A program made the translations under genes and the position numbers. 64,000 nt of DNA, taken from assembly GCA_014773175.1 (NCBI GenBank), contig VXCM01001249.1, positions 62,001 through 126,000 on the forward strand, read 5' to 3'. Positions 14,101 through 25,170 of this stretch are shown one piece after another. A model generated the notes under the pieces. It searched no databases. It was given only the letters and a program-made list of their open reading frames with translations, and was not told the origin of the DNA. Numbering within the stretch: position 1 is the stretch's first letter; each line of letters begins with the position of its first letter. The DNA is from Lucifuga dentata. Taxonomy: Eukaryota; Chordata; Actinopteri; Ophidiiformes; Bythitidae.

Positions 14101-17100
14101 CACGAATTTAAAGGGGGACTCTGATTTTACATTGATAAAGTCTTTTGTGCCTGTAGAGTTAGACATGCAAAGTCAGGAAGATTAACCTTTATGACATCAC
14201 AAGGCTTACTTCCTGTTAATGCTCAAGATTATTAAAAATAAATAAAGCTGTTCTTAGCAGGGTGGGGGTCAAATTTGCTAAGGTTTTAGTATCTGCCTTT
14301 GCTGCTTTTTTTTGTTCTTTTGTTTTGCAGTCAGTATGTTAGGTTTTCTCCAGGTGTTTTCTTCCTCTATTCAATTGTGTGTGTGTGCGCGTGTGTGGTT
14401 TTGTTTGCCTCAAACAGGAATAAGCGTAAGTTGTTCTACTTCAACATCATGAAGTGTGCCAGCCCCATGGTGCTGCTGGAGTTCCAGTGTCCCACCACAC
14501 AGGTGTGAACTCCACTCGTCTCTCGCACTTTTGTCAAATATTAACAGCCCGTTTGCTTCTTTTATTGCCACGGCCTGAAAAGTCCGTTGTCACCGCTGTG
14601 TTTTATTTTGTGTGCACAATCACAAGCATCTTTAACTCGAGGTAACTATGTCTTGGAAATGTTCCTCAGATTTGTGTGGAGAAGTGCCCTGAGAAGTTCA
14701 TGACACTGATCAAAGCCTACACCAACAGCAAGGACTTTGAATATTACAAGAAGTACTGCAAGGATGGTGTCACTAACTCAATGGTGAGTTCAATGTCATG
14801 CTGGGAAACTTTCATTGTTGTGAGGCTGGATTTTCAAGACTCCCTGAATCTTCTAGCTAATATCATTCACTACATTCAGATACACATTTAACTTTAGATT
14901 ATACTCCGATTAAGGTAATGAATTTTTTTTTTTTTCACCTATCATGTAAACACATATAATTAGATTGAATCTGGCACAAATCGATATTGCTGCAGTCAGA
15001 GGAACAGACATAGATTGTGTGATGGCACTTTAATTTATTCAAGAATCCATTGTGTTGCAGTCAGCCAGTCACTCACCCCGATTAAACGAGTCATGCAAAT
15101 TTGACGAATGATGGAATACTATCAATTCCATCCAATGTATATGTCTTTACTTGCATTTTTGCTTTAATCGCAGTACAGACAAATATCGGAATATAGTGTG
15201 GATGTCAATGTATTGACTATCTACAACTTTATCTTTTGTTCTCATACAAACCATGATATTCAGTTTTGGGAATTTTTTTGTGTTTTAGGGTGTACCACAG
15301 ATCCTGAAGTTAGGTCTCTGTCCTGCTATGTTGATCCCCAGCAAATCCTGTGAGTTTTGTCTCCACAGTACCTTCCATCGTAACATATCACCCCCACTCA
15401 ATCCGTATTACTCATTTAGTACACAGCCTCTAGAACTGTATTCGAAGGATTTGTTGAGCTTGTTTTTATAAAGATGGCTTCTTCTCTACTTCCCTCCAGT
15501 CACCCGTAGGTGCTTCCCAGCCTTGGGCGAGAAAGGAGGGGTGATCACCGTGGGAAACAACTCACACTTTGAAGATGGAAGCGGGAAGATAAGAGATGCC
15601 AAGGATCTCGTGGATGGAGTCAAGTGAGTACATCACAGAGCGTCATCGTTTGAAAGCTGCTCCAACCTGTCAAAATATGTTTTCAAAATAATATCTGAAG
15701 TGCATGAAGCCGCCAAAGTTGTACAGCACTTAATGGGATAAACACTCGGGGAATCTCTTTTCCACAGGAATGCCACTGTGGCGATTGAGGCTCGCCAGGT
15801 GGTCATGAAAATCTTCGAGGATTACACACAGTCCTGGTACTGGATCCTCATGTAAGCTGCAGTCCTACACTGTAAAATCCAATTTATGCCACTCATTCAC
15901 TTTGATCTGGTTTCTGTGTTTATAATAAAATACCGTCTTGTTTCAGTGCTCACACTCATGCTCACCTTCCCTTTTCATACCCCTGACTCTTTCCAGAGGT
16001 TTGGTAATTGCTACCGTCACCAGCCTGCTCTTCCTCATCCTGCTGCGCTTCCTGGCAGGGATCATGGTCTGGGTCATGATTGTCTTGGTGATACTGGTCA
16101 TAGGATATGGTAAGGACAAAAAAAAAAAAAAANAAAAAAAAAAAAAGAAAGCACCAAAATCTTGGCTATCATGTTTTTAACCTCAAACTATTTCTGTTGC
16201 CACATTACAGGTTTGTGAAAGAAAAATATGTTTTCCACCAGCAAAGTTGCAGTTGAAGAACCCTCCTAAGTTGTAGATCCATTTGAGAAACAGTTCAGTT
16301 TACAATGTCCTGATTGCCAAAACACAGTCCCATAATATAAAAATCAACATGGCAACATACAGTAAAATGCAGCAAAAATGTGTAATTGTCTGTGCTAGTT
16401 GGCTCACATTGTCAGAGAGCAGAATAGAGGATTTCATAAGACCTTAAAGGACCATACCAGTGGTTTTTCACGTTTGAGCCCGATAAATACTTTGCGTATA
16501 CAATTTGCATTAATGCCAATCATTTTTCAATTCTAATTTTTTTTTTTTTACCTTCCAGGGTCTTTGGTTTCAGTTCATTCCAGTACACCATAAAAAAATC
16601 ACCTTTTAGAGACTTGAAACATGCTTGAGATAGATAATCCATCAGAACACGCTGATACACAACTGGTGTGGTCCTTTAAAGACTGATGATTTCTTGCCAG
16701 ATTTCTTGACCCGCAGGTGAAGATAGCTACACCCCTGCAGTTTTTTGTATGAAGACCATTTGCAGAAAATAAGGCATTTGATTTTTTTTTTTTNACCCCT
16801 GCAGTTTTTTGTATGAAGACCATTTGCAGAAAATAAGGCATTTGATTTTTTTTTTTTCTCATGAATGGGAAAATATTGAGATTAAACAGTCTTTTTCTGT
16901 CTTCATCTAATAGTTTGTTTGGTTGTTTTCATTGGTTAGGCATCTTCCATTGTTACATGGAGTATGCAGCGCTGAAAGGAACAGCAGGCGCTGACGTGAC
17001 TCTGCAGGAACTGGGCTTCCAGACAGATTTCACAGTCTACCTGCAGATCAGACAGACCTGGCTGGCTTTCAGTGAGTCCCCAGCACTTTCTACACATGTG

Positions 17101-20100
17101 CAGTAAGCTGATTTACAGCATGGCGACCCCCCNCCCCTCTATGCACAGTTCTCATCATTTTCTCACACCTCACCTCTCTCTTTTAGTGATCATCCTCGCC
17201 ATTGTGGAGGTCATCATCATCCTACTGCTTATCTTCCTCAGGAAGAGGATCCTCATCGCTATTGCTCTCATCAAAGAAGCCAGCAGGTTAGACATGACAT
17301 CAGCGCTGTGGGCACTGAGAGATATTTAGAAGAGTGGAAACGCTGAAAGATGTCAAATGACTGATTTAAAGAGAATGTTAGCGTGACTCATAGTAATGGA
17401 TTAAACTGTCAGACCACGGATGAAGTAATCAAATATAACTCATATGAAGATAGCTTTTGGTTTGGATGTGTAACCACTCTTACTCCTCTGCAGTGACGCT
17501 GTTCTTTTTTTTTTTTTTTTTNTTTTTTTTTTTTTTTGTTTGCAGAACCATCAGTCATGTGATGTGTTCCCTATTCTACCCCCTCTTCACTTTTCTCCTC
17601 CTGGCCCTGGTCATCGCCTACTGGGCCGTCACTGCTGTGTATCCTTTCAACTTACTCAGTGAACGTTAATATTCAGCACAAAAATGAGGAAGTGGAGTTT
17701 GGACCTGGTCAGTTGTGTTGTGGGTATAACAGGCTGGAAAAATTAATGATTTAATTCCTCTGCAGCACTTGTGGAGCTACCCATGAGCCAGGCATCAACC
17801 ACACGCTGCTGCATTGGCTGGTTGCGTTTAAAGTAAATACCTTACTGTTTGCTATCCTTGTGGGGAGGGATTTTTGAGAATTCATTACATATTAATAAAA
17901 GCCCAAACTTTCCAACACTTAGAGCCAAATTTGTGTAGGTTGAGTAATTGTGTGCAAGTCTTAATTCATATTGAAGTTTAGAGATCCACCAGCAGGGGGC
18001 AACATGGTCATGTTGTAGAATTGTTGCTCATGAATCTGTGTGATTGTGAAGTAGAGGTTTGCTTTAGTAGCACGTGTGTATACCTGGATAAATGTGATGA
18101 TTTAAAATGATTTTGGGGAATCATTAGTTGGTCATTGACCTTAACTGAACCAATCAGTTTCTTGTCCACCTCGAACGAGCCCATCTACAAAGTTTTCAAC
18201 GAGTCAGTGTGCGAGCACTCAAGGAAAACTTGTGATCCGGCTGTAAGTTAATTTTTTTTTTTTTTTTTTTTCAATAAAGTTCTGGTATATCCATGATTAG
18301 TAAAGGACAATTCTGGCAATTTTGCATGTTCGAGGCCAATATATACAATCAGCATACACTTTATGTTACCGACAACCATTTTCCAAAACATGCTACTGGA
18401 GAGGTAAATCTTAGAAATTTTTTCCTTACCTTCTAGACCGCCATTGATTTCAGTTCATTCCAGTACTCTATAAAAAATCAACTTGTAGAGGCTGGAAACA
18501 TGCTTGAGATTCGTAATCCATCACTGCAAACACCATGTCTATTAAGCTTTTTCTTGTAGTAACTTTATTTAACCGGAGCTGCACAGAAGATAGTGTGTGG
18601 GTTTGTATGGGGTTTGAACATGAAACACATTTATAATGATGCATGATGGAGTTAAATCATTTTTCTGTCAAACCTCAGTGATATAACAACTGATAGGTTC
18701 TTGCAATGTCTGTATAAATGATCGTTTCTATCTTCAGAACTACTACACTACCATTATGAAGACACAATGTCCTGACTCCGAGTGCCTGTTTGCCTTCTAC
18801 GGCGGAGAAACCATTTACCACAAGTACCTGATCGGCCTGCAGTTCTACAACGTCTTCCTCTTCTTCTGGTGTGCCAACTTCGTCACGGCTCTGGGACAGA
18901 TGACGCTGGCCGGCGCCTTCGCCTCCTACTACTGGGCCTTCGTCAAGCCTGATGACATGCCTACCTTCCCAGTTTTTTCAGCCCTGGGCAGGTCTCTCAG
19001 GTGTGTGTGTGTCTGTGTGTGGAGGTTTTGTGGTGTTTTTCAGTTCACTGTTGTCTTGCACACATTTAACCCTCTGAAGTCTGAAGCCATTTTTTTTTTC
19101 AGTTATACATTTTATTGATGTGTTTTGTCTTTCATTCAAGTTTCAAGTTTATTTCATTTATATAGCATCTTAAAAGCAAACAGGTTTTGCACCAAAGCGC
19201 TTCACAAAGACAGACACGTCTGCATACATATACAAGCATTCATGTAAGGAAATCCTTTACTAGACAAAACAGACATTTCTGGACACTTTCTGGGAAGTGA
19301 GGCCATTATTGAGGCCCTGTTTGTTGTTCTCAGGCTAAGTGTGAAAGACTCCCTCCAAAATGGATAACACAACCATTAAACGTGGACAAATTTTGTAGAT
19401 TCAAGAGTTGTTTTTTTTTTTTCNTTTTTTTTTTTTTTTTAGAATTAAGAAAAATTCATTCTAAAATTCAGAATCAATCAAGGTTTTATCCTAAAATTCT
19501 TCTCAATGTTTTTTTTTTGAGAAATTATTTTTCTACATACATATTTTTTAAGATTTAAAAAAAATCATTTAGTTTTATTTTTTTAATTGTTTTATCATTT
19601 TGTTCATTTTCAAATAAATATTTTTTGTTGAACTAATATTTTCGTTGGTTAGGTATCACACAGGAACTCTGGCGTTCGGCTCCCTCCTCCTCTCTATAAT
19701 CCAGATCATCAGGGTTCTGCTGGAGTATCTGAACCACAGGTTGAAAGGTTTGTTACCTTTGTTGGATACAGCGCCACCCATCTGTCAACTTCAGACTAAA
19801 ATCCATAAATCCAATAACCGTCAATCTGGCTCACCTCTTCTGTATGAATAATTTACTTGTGTCAGGAGAGTTCAAATATTAGCTAAACATATCTTTTTTT
19901 TTTTCTTTTTGTGTATCTCTTTGATCATTTTTACCTTTTTTTTCTAGAAATATAACAATGTTCAGTCATGTTGCATAAGTGCAAAATTTGGTAAATGAGA
20001 ATTTTTTTTTATTCAAAGGATATCCTCTGCCTTTTTATTTCTAGTTGATCTGCCTTAGAATGTTTTTCTCCACTGTAAAATATTGTTAGATTTTCTGCTA

Positions 20101-23100
20101 ATCGATGCTTTATCTGACATCTGTTTGGCTGTGAGGATGTTGGGTTTTTTTCTGATTTTTAAAGAAGATATCCGTGTGTGTTTGGTCACTCACAGGAGCC
20201 CACAATAAATTTACCAAGTTCCTGGTCTGCTGTCTGAGGTGCTGTTTCTGGTGTCTTGAGAAATTCATCAAGTTCCTAAACAGAAATGCCTACATTATGG
20301 TACATTACTTATTTATTTGACTGAACTCTCTAAAGTTTTCATAATATTTTTGTCTTGAATGTAATAAGCGCCTCCTTTTTCCACTAGGTGGCCATTTACG
20401 GCAAAAACTTCTGCACCTCAGCCCGAGATGCCTTCTTCCTGCTCATGAGAAACATGATCAGGTGAGTGTAAATGTGCGTTTATGTGTGTAGTTTTGCATG
20501 AATGTGAGATTAATTAAAGATTTTTTCATGTCTATAGTGAAAAGTTTCTTTTCGTTACTCCTCCAGGGTTGCAGTCCTGGACAAAGTGACAGATTTCCTC
20601 TTGTTCCTGGGTAAACTCCTCATCGTGGGGCTCGTAGGTGAGTCTCGCCTTTACTTTTCATGCTTGAATTTGAGCTGTTAATATTTCAGAAAGTGTGAAC
20701 TGTGAGTTGTCTCCTGTGTTTCCACTACAGGCGTCTTTGCCTTCTTCTTCTTCTCTGGGAGAGTTAAGGCCTTTGAGAGCACGGCTCCTCATCTCCACTA
20801 CTACTGGGTGCCCATCCTGGTGAGGCTGAATTCTCTTATCATGCGAGGTTAGACCATCAACGTACCGTATCTTCATGAAATGAAACACGTGTTTGCTTTC
20901 TGTTGTCCTCATTAGACCGTGGTGGTCGGCTCCTACCTCATCGCCCACGGTTTCTTCAGCGTTTACGCCATGTGTGTGGACACGCTGTTCCTCTGTTTCT
21001 GTAAGTAGCACCTCTCCAGCACACGAAATCCATACACCACATTCGAATTTGATACACAAGTGCCAGATGAGCTTGTAGATGAAGGAAAATGGCCCTTACA
21101 TTGCTGAATCCTCATTTAGGGAGGATGAGGTATTCAGGATTTGAAAGTTTAATGATCGAAGTTAATGGTCAGATTTTCCTCGCTTCTTGAATTCCAACTT
21201 TGCTTTTGGTGTCGGGCTGTCACTAATTCTAAACTGCATGAATATGGTGTGAATTTTCAAAGTTTCCAAATAACAGCCTGCAGTATAACTTGAGGAATTG
21301 CTGATGGCTGCGGGTGTCTGCTTGCTATTTGACTTTTTCTCTTTGTCTCTCTCTTTTCCTTTTTCCTCACTTCCCACAATTCCCCACTCCCTCCCCTAAC
21401 ACCTTATGACTTTGACTTGAATAATCTTCCGTTACACACATTAACACGCACGCACACACAAAACAAGGCGAAGACCTGGAGCGCAATGACGGTTCGGCTG
21501 CCAGGCCCTATTACATGTCCTCAACTCTCCACGAGATTCTGTGGAAGGGCAAAGCGGAGGATTCGTCTCCGTCTCAGCTTCACCACCCGCAGGACGACGA
21601 CACCCAGCAGGAAGCCGAAGCTGTTTAGGGAGGATCTTTCCATCTCCTACAGATTGGACACTGAATTATGGGCTTGAAACTATGAAAAAATCACGCACCA
21701 ACTTTCCAAATCTTATTTATTTATAATTCTTGCCACATTTGAGAAATTCTAACAGTAAGGAAGTCGTGCTTTGCTGATGTGGGAAACTGTCCTCACAGCA
21801 CACATAGGTCAATGTTGGCATTGCCATGCCTTAAGTTTGCAGGGACATGGTGTGTTTGCTTAAGGGCACTTCAACAGGGGGCTGAATCCCCATTACGTTG
21901 ACTCTCACTACGCCACATTGGCTGCATTGACAACTATATGATCAATTTGATCATATTATGCAGATATCTGGTGCAGTTTTAACACCGAAACACATTTGCT
22001 TCTCTCATTATGAACAAACGTGGGAAATAAGTTGTCAGGCAGTAATGAGGTTTTCAGATGTGCAGATAAACTGTATATGTGTAACATGGACCATTGAAGC
22101 AATCATATCTTAAGGTTTGAAGCTTGGAAAGTTGACAGTAAAAGGTTTATGACGTAGCTGTTTTATACTGAGTTAAACTGACATTTCTAAAACAAAGTTT
22201 TTACCTTTAAACAGTTTCTCCTCCTGCCTCTGGCCAAAAGAAACTTGAAGCCATTTATGTGCCTAATTTACAGTGTTAGCGATAGTCTAATGTTCGCACT
22301 TTGAACCTAAAACGTTAACAGTTTACACTTAAAGGAGCATACCGGCGATTTTGCATGTTTGAGTCCAATAAACACAACCTGCATACATGTTACATTACTG
22401 CCAACTACTTTCCAAAATATACTACTGAAACGGTATTAAAAGCTATTAAAATCAAACTGTAGACTTGAAACGTGTTTGAGATCGTAGGTATTTCATCACA
22501 GCGAACCAAATGTTCTTATTTTGTGTCAAGGAGTTAATTAAACTAAAGACTTAATTTAATTGGTCCAATATGGAGCTGCACGAAAGACACTGTATGTCTC
22601 CACCAGGGAATATAGTTCCAGGAGAAGAAGGCTTTTCCGAGAAATTAAAATTGACCATCCCTTCTACTTTACCATCACATTCCCAAACCTTTAGTTTTGT
22701 TATAATGCTGTGTCTTTGCTTTGTACAATGAGGCTGTTACATTTTTGTCTTTCTTTTTTTTTTTTTNTTTTTTTTTTTTTTGGAGATTACTCATTCTTTT
22801 ATATATTGAACAGTTACACCCAGACGAAACACTGAATTTTAAGGCGGGTGTATCAGCTGAACATTTGCTTTTGAAAGATTATGAGATTTGGCAAAATAAA
22901 ATGAAAACTGAAATATGACTTTTTATTTTGGAAAGTAGTTGACAGTAACATAACATGTATGACACATATGGAGCTTATATTTATTTGGCTCAAACATGCA
23001 AAATGAGCGGTATGGTCCTTTAATGCACTCAGAACCACATGTTCATTAATGCTACCACTCTAATATTAAATGCACTGTTGGATTTGAAGCCAAAAGTGAG

Positions 23101-23643
23101 TTTTGTGTCTGTATGAACACCGATGATTGAGGCTCTTCATGTGCAACTTCTTGTGCATTTTTGCATTTATGACCTTTCTGTCATAAAGTCTGTGCCTGGC
23201 AGCATAGCTGGTTGGTGAACAACATTTAAAGCAGTGAGGGATTTAGCTGTATTAGGGTGTTTTTTGTTTTTTTGTTTTTTTTGCATGTGGATAATGATTG
23301 TCTGAATTATTGATTAAAACGATACGTTTGCTACCTGCCTCTTCAACTCTTCCTGTGTTGTAAATGTGTGGAACTGAAAACGGCAAAGGTAACACAGCCC
23401 TACTCCAGATTTATGAAAATTCAATCTGAAGCTTCGCTGCTGCTTCGTCTTTATTTTTGCTTAATTAATTTAAATCATTAATGATTAATGCATAAAGTCT
23501 GCTTTCATGTGTCATTCTCACTTCGTCTCTTTACAGTGGAGGATCTAGAGAGGAATGATGGGAGCCCAGAAAGGCCCTACTTGATGCCCGAGAGCCTTCG
23601 CAAAGTTCTAAATAAGAAGAACAAGACCCAGCCTGCTGAGTAG
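2165..23643 (+). CDS. slc44a2: Choline transporter-like protein 2 (22 coding exons)
   Basis: This is a multi-pass membrane transporter of the CTL/SLC44 family, which carries choline and related substrates at plasma and mitochondrial membranes (family knowledge). Exons are 2165-2192, 13062-13110, 13208-13281, 13963-14047, 14418-14502, 14670-14783, 15289-15349, 15500-15623, 15768-15851, 15997-16109, 16940-17071, 17187-17286, 17546-17638, 18158-18242, 18738-19000, 19653-19747, 20196-20299, 20388-20461, 20567-20637, 20731-20819, 20916-21000 and 23537-23643. All phases agree, and the sum is 2115 nt (704 aa; human is about 706). TM1 lies near residues 31-51. A large Cys-rich loop with NNS and NAT glycosylation sites follows. 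About nine further hydrophobic segments lie from residue 235 to 668. Signature stretches include [19 protein letters not shown] and [17 protein letters not shown]. The first exon reads [10 protein letters not shown], resembling the N-terminus of mammalian CTL2 isoforms. CTL2 fits better than CTL4 because of the VFLSTSNE and [19 protein letters not shown] matches. Confidence 0.95.
2942..2971. repeat. (GA)n microsatellite
   Basis: A nearly pure GA dinucleotide run of about 30 bp lies within slc44a2 intron 1. Confidence 0.9.
4226..4788 (+). mobile_element. TTAA-ended foldback MITE, copy A
   Basis: The copy begins TTAAAGAACCATACC and ends GGTATGGTCCTTTAA, so the termini are inverted repeats with TTAA at each end. 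The arms remain complementary for roughly 100 bp (CATGTTTGAGC-type on the left, GGGCTCAAACATGC on the right). The 563-bp body has no coding capacity. It includes the family marker AATCAAATGTTCAGGTGATA and a motif near TATATTCCCTGGTGGAGA. The superfamily is unresolved; TTAA targets suit piggyBac- or Kolobok-type transposases. Confidence 0.85.
5570..5935. repeat. (GGAT)n minisatellite
   Basis: The stretch is made of ATGG/GGAT units interrupted by GGCTGGCTGACTGG-like variants. The variants recur several times, giving a higher-order pattern. Read on the minus strand it gives long Ser-Ile-His-Pro open frames, which are a by-product of the repeat and not genes. Confidence 0.9.
8390..9308 (+). repeat. 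Dispersed repeat R, copy 1 (split by MITE copy B)
   Basis: It starts AGAAGGGCATTCATTAGA. It carries a middle part with CCTCCACCAAAGCC and GGATCTGG, and ends in a tail with GTAATCCTGCTGATAAAC and runs of AAAC. Copies at 13366-13904 and 33989-34401 share both ends, so this is one dispersed family. Here it is interrupted at 8633-9081 by a MITE. The class is not determined; tails of this kind are common in fish and invertebrate LINE or SINE derivatives. Confidence 0.7.
8633..9081 (+). mobile_element. TTAA-ended foldback MITE, copy B (nested)
   Basis: It begins TTAAAGGACCATACC at 8633 and ends ATGGTCTTTAA at 9081, with TTAA at both ends. It has an internal deletion compared with copy A (449 bp). 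It sits inside repeat R, and the flanks GTGTATCTC and AGAAGAAATT are contiguous in the R copy at 34.2 kb, apart from the target region itself. Confidence 0.88.
9823..9852 (+). repeat. 30-bp sequence repeated at 10905-10936
   Basis: The phrase beginning GGGTTCTATTCAGAGA and ending GGTTGGACAGGT occurs here and again about 1.1 kb downstream with a 2-bp GA insertion. No function can be assigned. Confidence 0.6.
10302..10326. repeat. (GT)n microsatellite
   Basis: A short GT run with GCGC interruptions in slc44a2 intron 1. Confidence 0.7.
11225..11313. mobile_element. MITE end fragment, copy C
   Basis: Only one arm is left: ATATATTGGGCTCAAACATG and then GTCCTTTAA at 11305-11313. The other arm and the body are missing. 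The fragment abuts the foldback element at 11314. Confidence 0.7.
11314..12004. mobile_element. Second foldback element family, copy 1 (split)
   Basis: The left arm is CACAGCATTGCATATTTTCC with CATCTCTCCC. The right arm is GATGAAAATATGCTGTGC with CCAAGACCTGGATTAAG, the inverse complement of the left. A shorter intact copy lies at 37287-37447. This copy is split by the element at 11437-11942, and its left tip seems lost next to MITE copy C. Confidence 0.7.
11437..11942. mobile_element. Non-autonomous hAT-like element with 8-bp duplication
   Basis: The ends are CAGGGGCAGACT and AGTCCAACCCTG, an imperfect inverted repeat starting CAGGG as in many hAT elements. The flanks are CCTGGTAG (11429-11436) and CCTGGTAC (11943-11950), an 8-bp duplication with one mismatch. 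Eight base pairs is the hAT target-site length. The 506-bp body has no meaningful coding frame. It interrupts an older foldback element. Confidence 0.8.
13366..13904 (+). repeat. Dispersed repeat R, copy 2
   Basis: It begins AGAAGGGCACTCATTAGA and includes ACCTCCACCAAGCC, a GGATCTG segment and a tail of GTAATCCTTCTAGC followed by AACAGACAGACGC. It lies in slc44a2 intron 3 and is not interrupted by a MITE. Confidence 0.75.
16444..16679 (-). mobile_element. TTAA-ended foldback MITE, copy D (short)
   Basis: It has the termini TTAAAGGACCATACC and GTGGTCCTTTAA. It is only 236 bp long and keeps the TTGGTTTCAGTTCATTCCAG block, so it is in reverse orientation with a large internal deletion. It lies in slc44a2 intron 10. 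Confidence 0.8.
17639..18157 (+). other. slc44a2: U12-type (minor spliceosome) intron of slc44a2
   Basis: The donor is GTATCCTTTC, matching the U12-type donor consensus RTATCCTTT. The branch region at 18139-18145 is CCTTAAC, matching the core of the TTCCTTRAY consensus, and it lies about 13 nt before the CAG acceptor. There is no polypyrimidine tract at the 3' end, as expected for this class. Splicing joins the valine codon (GT + T) and restores the VFLSTSNE stretch conserved in CTL2 (phase 2). Confidence 0.9.
18298..18600 (-). mobile_element. MITE copy E, truncated
   Basis: It starts TAAAGGACAATTCTGG followed by TTTTGCATGTT, contains CATTGATTTCAGTTCATTCC, and fades out after GGAGCTGCACAGAAGA. 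The distal arm is missing. It lies in slc44a2 intron 14. Confidence 0.7.
19134..19232. repeat. Teleost dispersed repeat fragment (ATATAGC... GCTTCACAAAG type)
   Basis: The TTTATTTCATTTATATAGCA and CCAAAGCGCTTCACAAAG blocks recall a repeat common in fish genomes. A related sequence is at 44826-45089. Family membership is from memory, not a search. Confidence 0.5.
21468..21628 (+). CDS. slc44a2: Alternative last coding exon of slc44a2
   Basis: This exon encodes a second C-terminus starting [20 protein letters not shown] and ending QQEAEAV before TAG at 21626-21628. It is homologous in its first part to the regular last exon at 23537 ([20 protein letters not shown]). The phase fits the shared donor after 21000, and the resulting form is 722 aa. 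The tail adds an acidic, Gln/Asp-rich stretch ([15 protein letters not shown]) absent from the other form. The acceptor (AAACAAG) lacks a good polypyrimidine tract, so usage may be low or regulated. The two exons look like a tandem duplication used mutually exclusively (inference). Confidence 0.85.
22329..23023 (-). mobile_element. MITE copy F, between the two alternative last exons
   Basis: It begins TTAAAGGAGCATACC and ends GGTATGGTCCTTTAA, in reverse orientation. It is longer than usual because about 150 bp at 22675-22818, including a poly-T run with an N, interrupt the usual body. That extra piece resembles 23803-23945 in the slc44a2 3' UTR. Confidence 0.82.
22675..22818 (+). repeat. Segment duplicated at 23803-23945
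   Basis: It runs from CACATTCCCAAACC through GCTGTGTCTTTGCTTTG, a poly-T run, and on to TGGAGATTACTCATTC and TTACACCCAGAC. It matches the 3' UTR copy with only scattered mismatches. The copies flank the regular last exon in direct orientation. Confidence 0.8.
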
Positions 23644-24275
23644 AGCTTTTTGTCTGACAGTGGAAGCATCACAGTGGGTTTTTGTTCTGTGGAACAAAAT
23701 TTGGCGTGGAATCTTGCGTTAGCCATCCACAAGTGCCTACGTGTCATCTGTTGTGTTATACCAAGCGTATCATGTTGACCCCCTCAGGTTCTAAAAGGGA
23801 TCACATTCCCAAACCTTAGTTTTATTATAATGCTGTGTCTTTGCTTTGTACAATGAGGCTGTTACATTTTTTTTTTTTTTTTTTNATTTTTTTTTTTTTT
23901 TTTGGAGATTACTCATTCATTTATATATTGAACAATTACACCCAGACTAGTTTTCAGTGTCATAAATGTTTTGTATGTCAAAGAAGCAGCTTGATTTGAG
24001 CATATTTAGTTATTTTTGAGTGTGTTACATGGAGGTGAGAGCTTAACGTTATCTATTAAACTGTATAGGTTTTTGCTGTTGTATTATGTAAAAGTGTAGC
24101 CTTATATGACATATAAAAACCAAAATAAATATTCAGCTTTATTTTTTACAAAAGCCATTAAACTGCCAACTGGAAAAAATGAAAAAAAGAATTGTACATC
24201 TTAATTGACATTTTTACTTATACGTGTTCTTATAACATGCTTGTTGAGTTATATTGAGAACGTTTTTGAAATAAA
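23644..24275 (+). terminator. slc44a2: 3' UTR and poly(A) signals of slc44a2
   Basis: AATAAA occurs at 24124-24129 and 24270-24275, about 480 and 630 bp after the stop codon. The second sits before a GTTTTG-rich stretch, a plausible end for the long-exon transcript. The alternative exon at 21468 would need its own signal, and none is obvious in the first few hundred bases after it. Confidence 0.6.
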
Positions 24276-24944
24276 AAATAGTTTTGTAAATAATGAGTGA
24301 GAGTATCTTTAAAAAAAAAAAAATCTGCAAGTATTATCTGAACTGCAGTTATATTTCTGACTAGGAGAGGGAGTGCTGTTCCACTGAGCTCTGCCTAATT
24401 TTCTCTGCATATGATGGCAGAAGAAGCTCTTTCTTTTCTCGTAAGTCACATGATGATCACAGGAAGACAGCCTCACACAGATAATCAGATTCCCCATCTT
24501 TCTACATTTCTTTAGGTGTCATATCAGCACCTCATCAAAAGCAGCACGTCATCTGTGATGGTGCACTGACGCAGCTTTTGTTACGAATTTGTGCCAATGG
24601 CAAGTTTCAGGTCAAGACAATATACTATTATGAACATATCAATGTTCAATCAAAGATAAGTCAGTCCAAACAAGAATGAATGTTTTTGATGGGGTGGGAA
24701 AACTGGCATCGCAGACATTAAATGATCAAAATGTCTGATGAGAATGTGTTCATTCACTGTTAATCCAGCTGTTGAGTTAAATAAGTAAAAATAAAATAAA
24801 ATAAAAATATCTGGCTTCCAAACACAAGTTATTTACATTTACCTGAAGCTGGTGACTCCAGGTGACTTCATGGCACAGTTCACGCATTTTTAATCCAGGT
24901 AATCCATATTTCTATGCAATCTAAGGCCATATTTACACCTTAAA

Positions 24945-25170
24945 ATGGGATTTCCATTATCCTGTGCAGGGTCGCAGGAGGGCTGGAGCCGATCCCAGAG
25001 GTCATTAGGCAAGAGGCAGGGTGCACCCTGGACAGGTTGCCAAGCTCTCACAGGGCTGACACACACTCATGTTCACACTTTAGGCACATTCCAACGCTCA
25101 CATGACACCTATGGGAAGTCCACAGTCTGGATTATGGGAGGAAAACCCTGAAGAAACCCACACACACAGG
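24945..25170 (+). repeat. Teleost dispersed repeat (GGGTCGC... GCTGGAGCC family)
   Basis: The order CCTGTGCAGGGTCGCAGGAG, GGCTGGAGCCGATCCCA, CACCCTGGACAGGTTGCCA, GGGCTGACACACA, TATGGGAGGAAAACCC and AGAAACCCACACACACAGGC is the known layout of a very common fish repeat (from general knowledge). It is diverged and incomplete. Confidence 0.8.

Noticed and set aside
17766..17835. Exon-like piece with a CTGCAG acceptor and an AAAGTAAAT donor in slc44a2 intron 13
   Set aside because: Direct joining of exons 13 and 14 restores the conserved VFLSTSNE stretch. The piece has no CTL homology and lies inside the U12-type intron.
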